Assembly: GCA_024640925.1 (NCBI GenBank)
Contig: JAHEEB010000211.1
Span: 1-6,996, forward strand
Length of the DNA stretch: 6,996 bases
Source of the DNA: Bacteroidota bacterium
GTDB taxonomy: Bacteria > Bacteroidota > Bacteroidia > Bacteroidales > UBA10428
Direction: 5' to 3'
A program made the position numbers and the translations under genes. This document shows, one piece after another, positions 6,655-6,996 of this stretch. Each line of letters begins with the position of its first letter. Position 1 is the stretch's first letter. The notes under the pieces are model-generated. The model worked only from the letters and a program-made list of their open reading frames with translations, searched no databases and was not told the DNA's origin.

Positions 6655-6671
6655 TAACTTATAATAAGTTA
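6655..6671 (-). terminator. Weak hairpin after the DUF4248-type gene
   Basis: TAACTTA-TTA-TAAGTTA forms a perfect 7-bp stem 19 bases after the gene's stop codon, read on the minus strand. It is followed by an A/T-rich stretch (AATTATTTTA). The stem has only one G-C pair, so termination there would be weak. Confidence 0.3.
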
Positions 6672-6689
6672 TTTCTTGAAAAGCTCTTA

Positions 6690-6977
6690 TTAAAATGGTG
6701 CATCAAAATGCCCCACCAACACCTTAACCTGCTTAGGAGTAAAATATTTCGAACGCTTTTTCCAATTGGTTTCCTCCAGCTTTTCTACTAGCTGTGGACA
6801 GGAATTTATCCAATGGCTGAACATACGCGAGGCAGAGGCTTTTGAGATGTGCGGAAAATAAAGTTGTGCCAGTTCGTTAAATCCATATACCCTCCTTTGT
6901 ATAAATATTTTATAATCCTCAAAGCAAATCTGTCTTTCTTTTATATAATTAGTACTAACAAGCTTTTTCCTATTCAA
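6690..6977 (-). CDS. DUF4248-type small protein
   Basis: Ninety-five residues if started at the TTG at 6977; there is no in-frame ATG before the domain and the frame closes upstream at 6990-6992. The conserved pattern is clear: YGFNELAQLYFP (31-42), HWINSCPQL (55-63) and FTPKQVKVLVGHFDAP (79-94). It matches the DUF4248 pattern of a Y-x-x-x-ELA-x-LYFP start, a W-I-x-x-C-x-x-L middle and an FTP-x-QV end. The arrangement of helices and the FTPKQV segment suggest a small DNA-binding helical fold, but this is inference. Such genes often sit near chromosomal or integrated mobile loci of Bacteroidota. The true start may be another non-ATG codon between 6977 and about 6920. It is the only gene upstream of the defence-like insertion and shows no functional link to it. 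Confidence 0.75.
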   Translation of the reverse strand: MNRKKLVSTNYIKERQICFEDYKIFIQRRVYGFNELAQLYFPHISKASASRMFSHWINSCPQLVEKLEETNWKKRSKYFTPKQVKVLVGHFDAPF

Positions 6978-6996
6978 AAATCTACTATATTATCAG

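Noticed and set aside
6368..6664. 98-codon plus-strand frame across the gap upstream of the STAND gene
   Set aside because: It begins at a TTG, runs through the inverted repeats and the 32-bp repeat, opposes all neighbouring genes and has no recognisable protein pattern.
1588..6687. AAAGCTCT at 1588-1595 and again at 6680-6687, near both ends of the AT-rich region, as a possible target-site duplication
   Set aside because: An 8-base match between two loosely defined boundary zones is not improbable by chance, and no terminal inverted repeats or transposase accompany it.

Overview
The window looks like an accessory region of a Bacteroidota genome. The signs are: a gene on the right edge with the pattern of DUF4248, a small domain I know only from Bacteroidota; AT-rich genes without clear Shine-Dalgarno sites; and one candidate promoter resembling the Bacteroidota TTTG / TAnnTTTG type. 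Every gene I can support reads on the minus strand, so the genetic order runs from right to left. No rRNA, tRNA, CRISPR array or recombinase is present.

In transcription order: (1) a DUF4248-type small protein (6690-6977). (2) A 379-base gap (6311-6689) filled with inverted repeats and the first copy of a 32-bp direct repeat. It also holds a possible 34-codon leader ORF whose stop overlaps the next start. (3) A 1244-residue STAND-type NTPase (2576-6310). It has an N-terminal PD-(D/E)XK-like nuclease domain, a central P-loop ATPase and a long helical C-terminal half. This is the layout of Avs-type antiviral STAND proteins. (4) A 254-base gap with a 72-bp imperfect palindrome and the second copy of the 32-bp repeat. 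(5) A 230-residue CoiA-like predicted nuclease (1629-2321). (6) An ATG-less open frame of 96 or more codons that continues in frame directly after the CoiA-like stop codon, perhaps the remnant of a truncated gene. (7) A translationally coupled pair: a membrane-anchored LEA14-like protein (648-1148) and a transglutaminase-like cysteine protease fold protein (1-648, running off the window).

The middle part (about 1.25-6.7 kb) is visibly more AT-rich than the left end. The two nuclease genes in it do not look functionally linked to the flanking genes. The sequence GCGTTGGCT occurs exactly at both ends of the STAND unit: at its stop codon and about 90 bp upstream of its start. A 27/32-identical direct repeat also lies upstream of both the STAND and the CoiA-like gene. 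I read this as a modular, cassette-like defence insertion in an older gene neighbourhood. The repeats and open frames are seen directly. The antiviral role is inferred from family architecture, and the cassette mechanism is a hypothesis.
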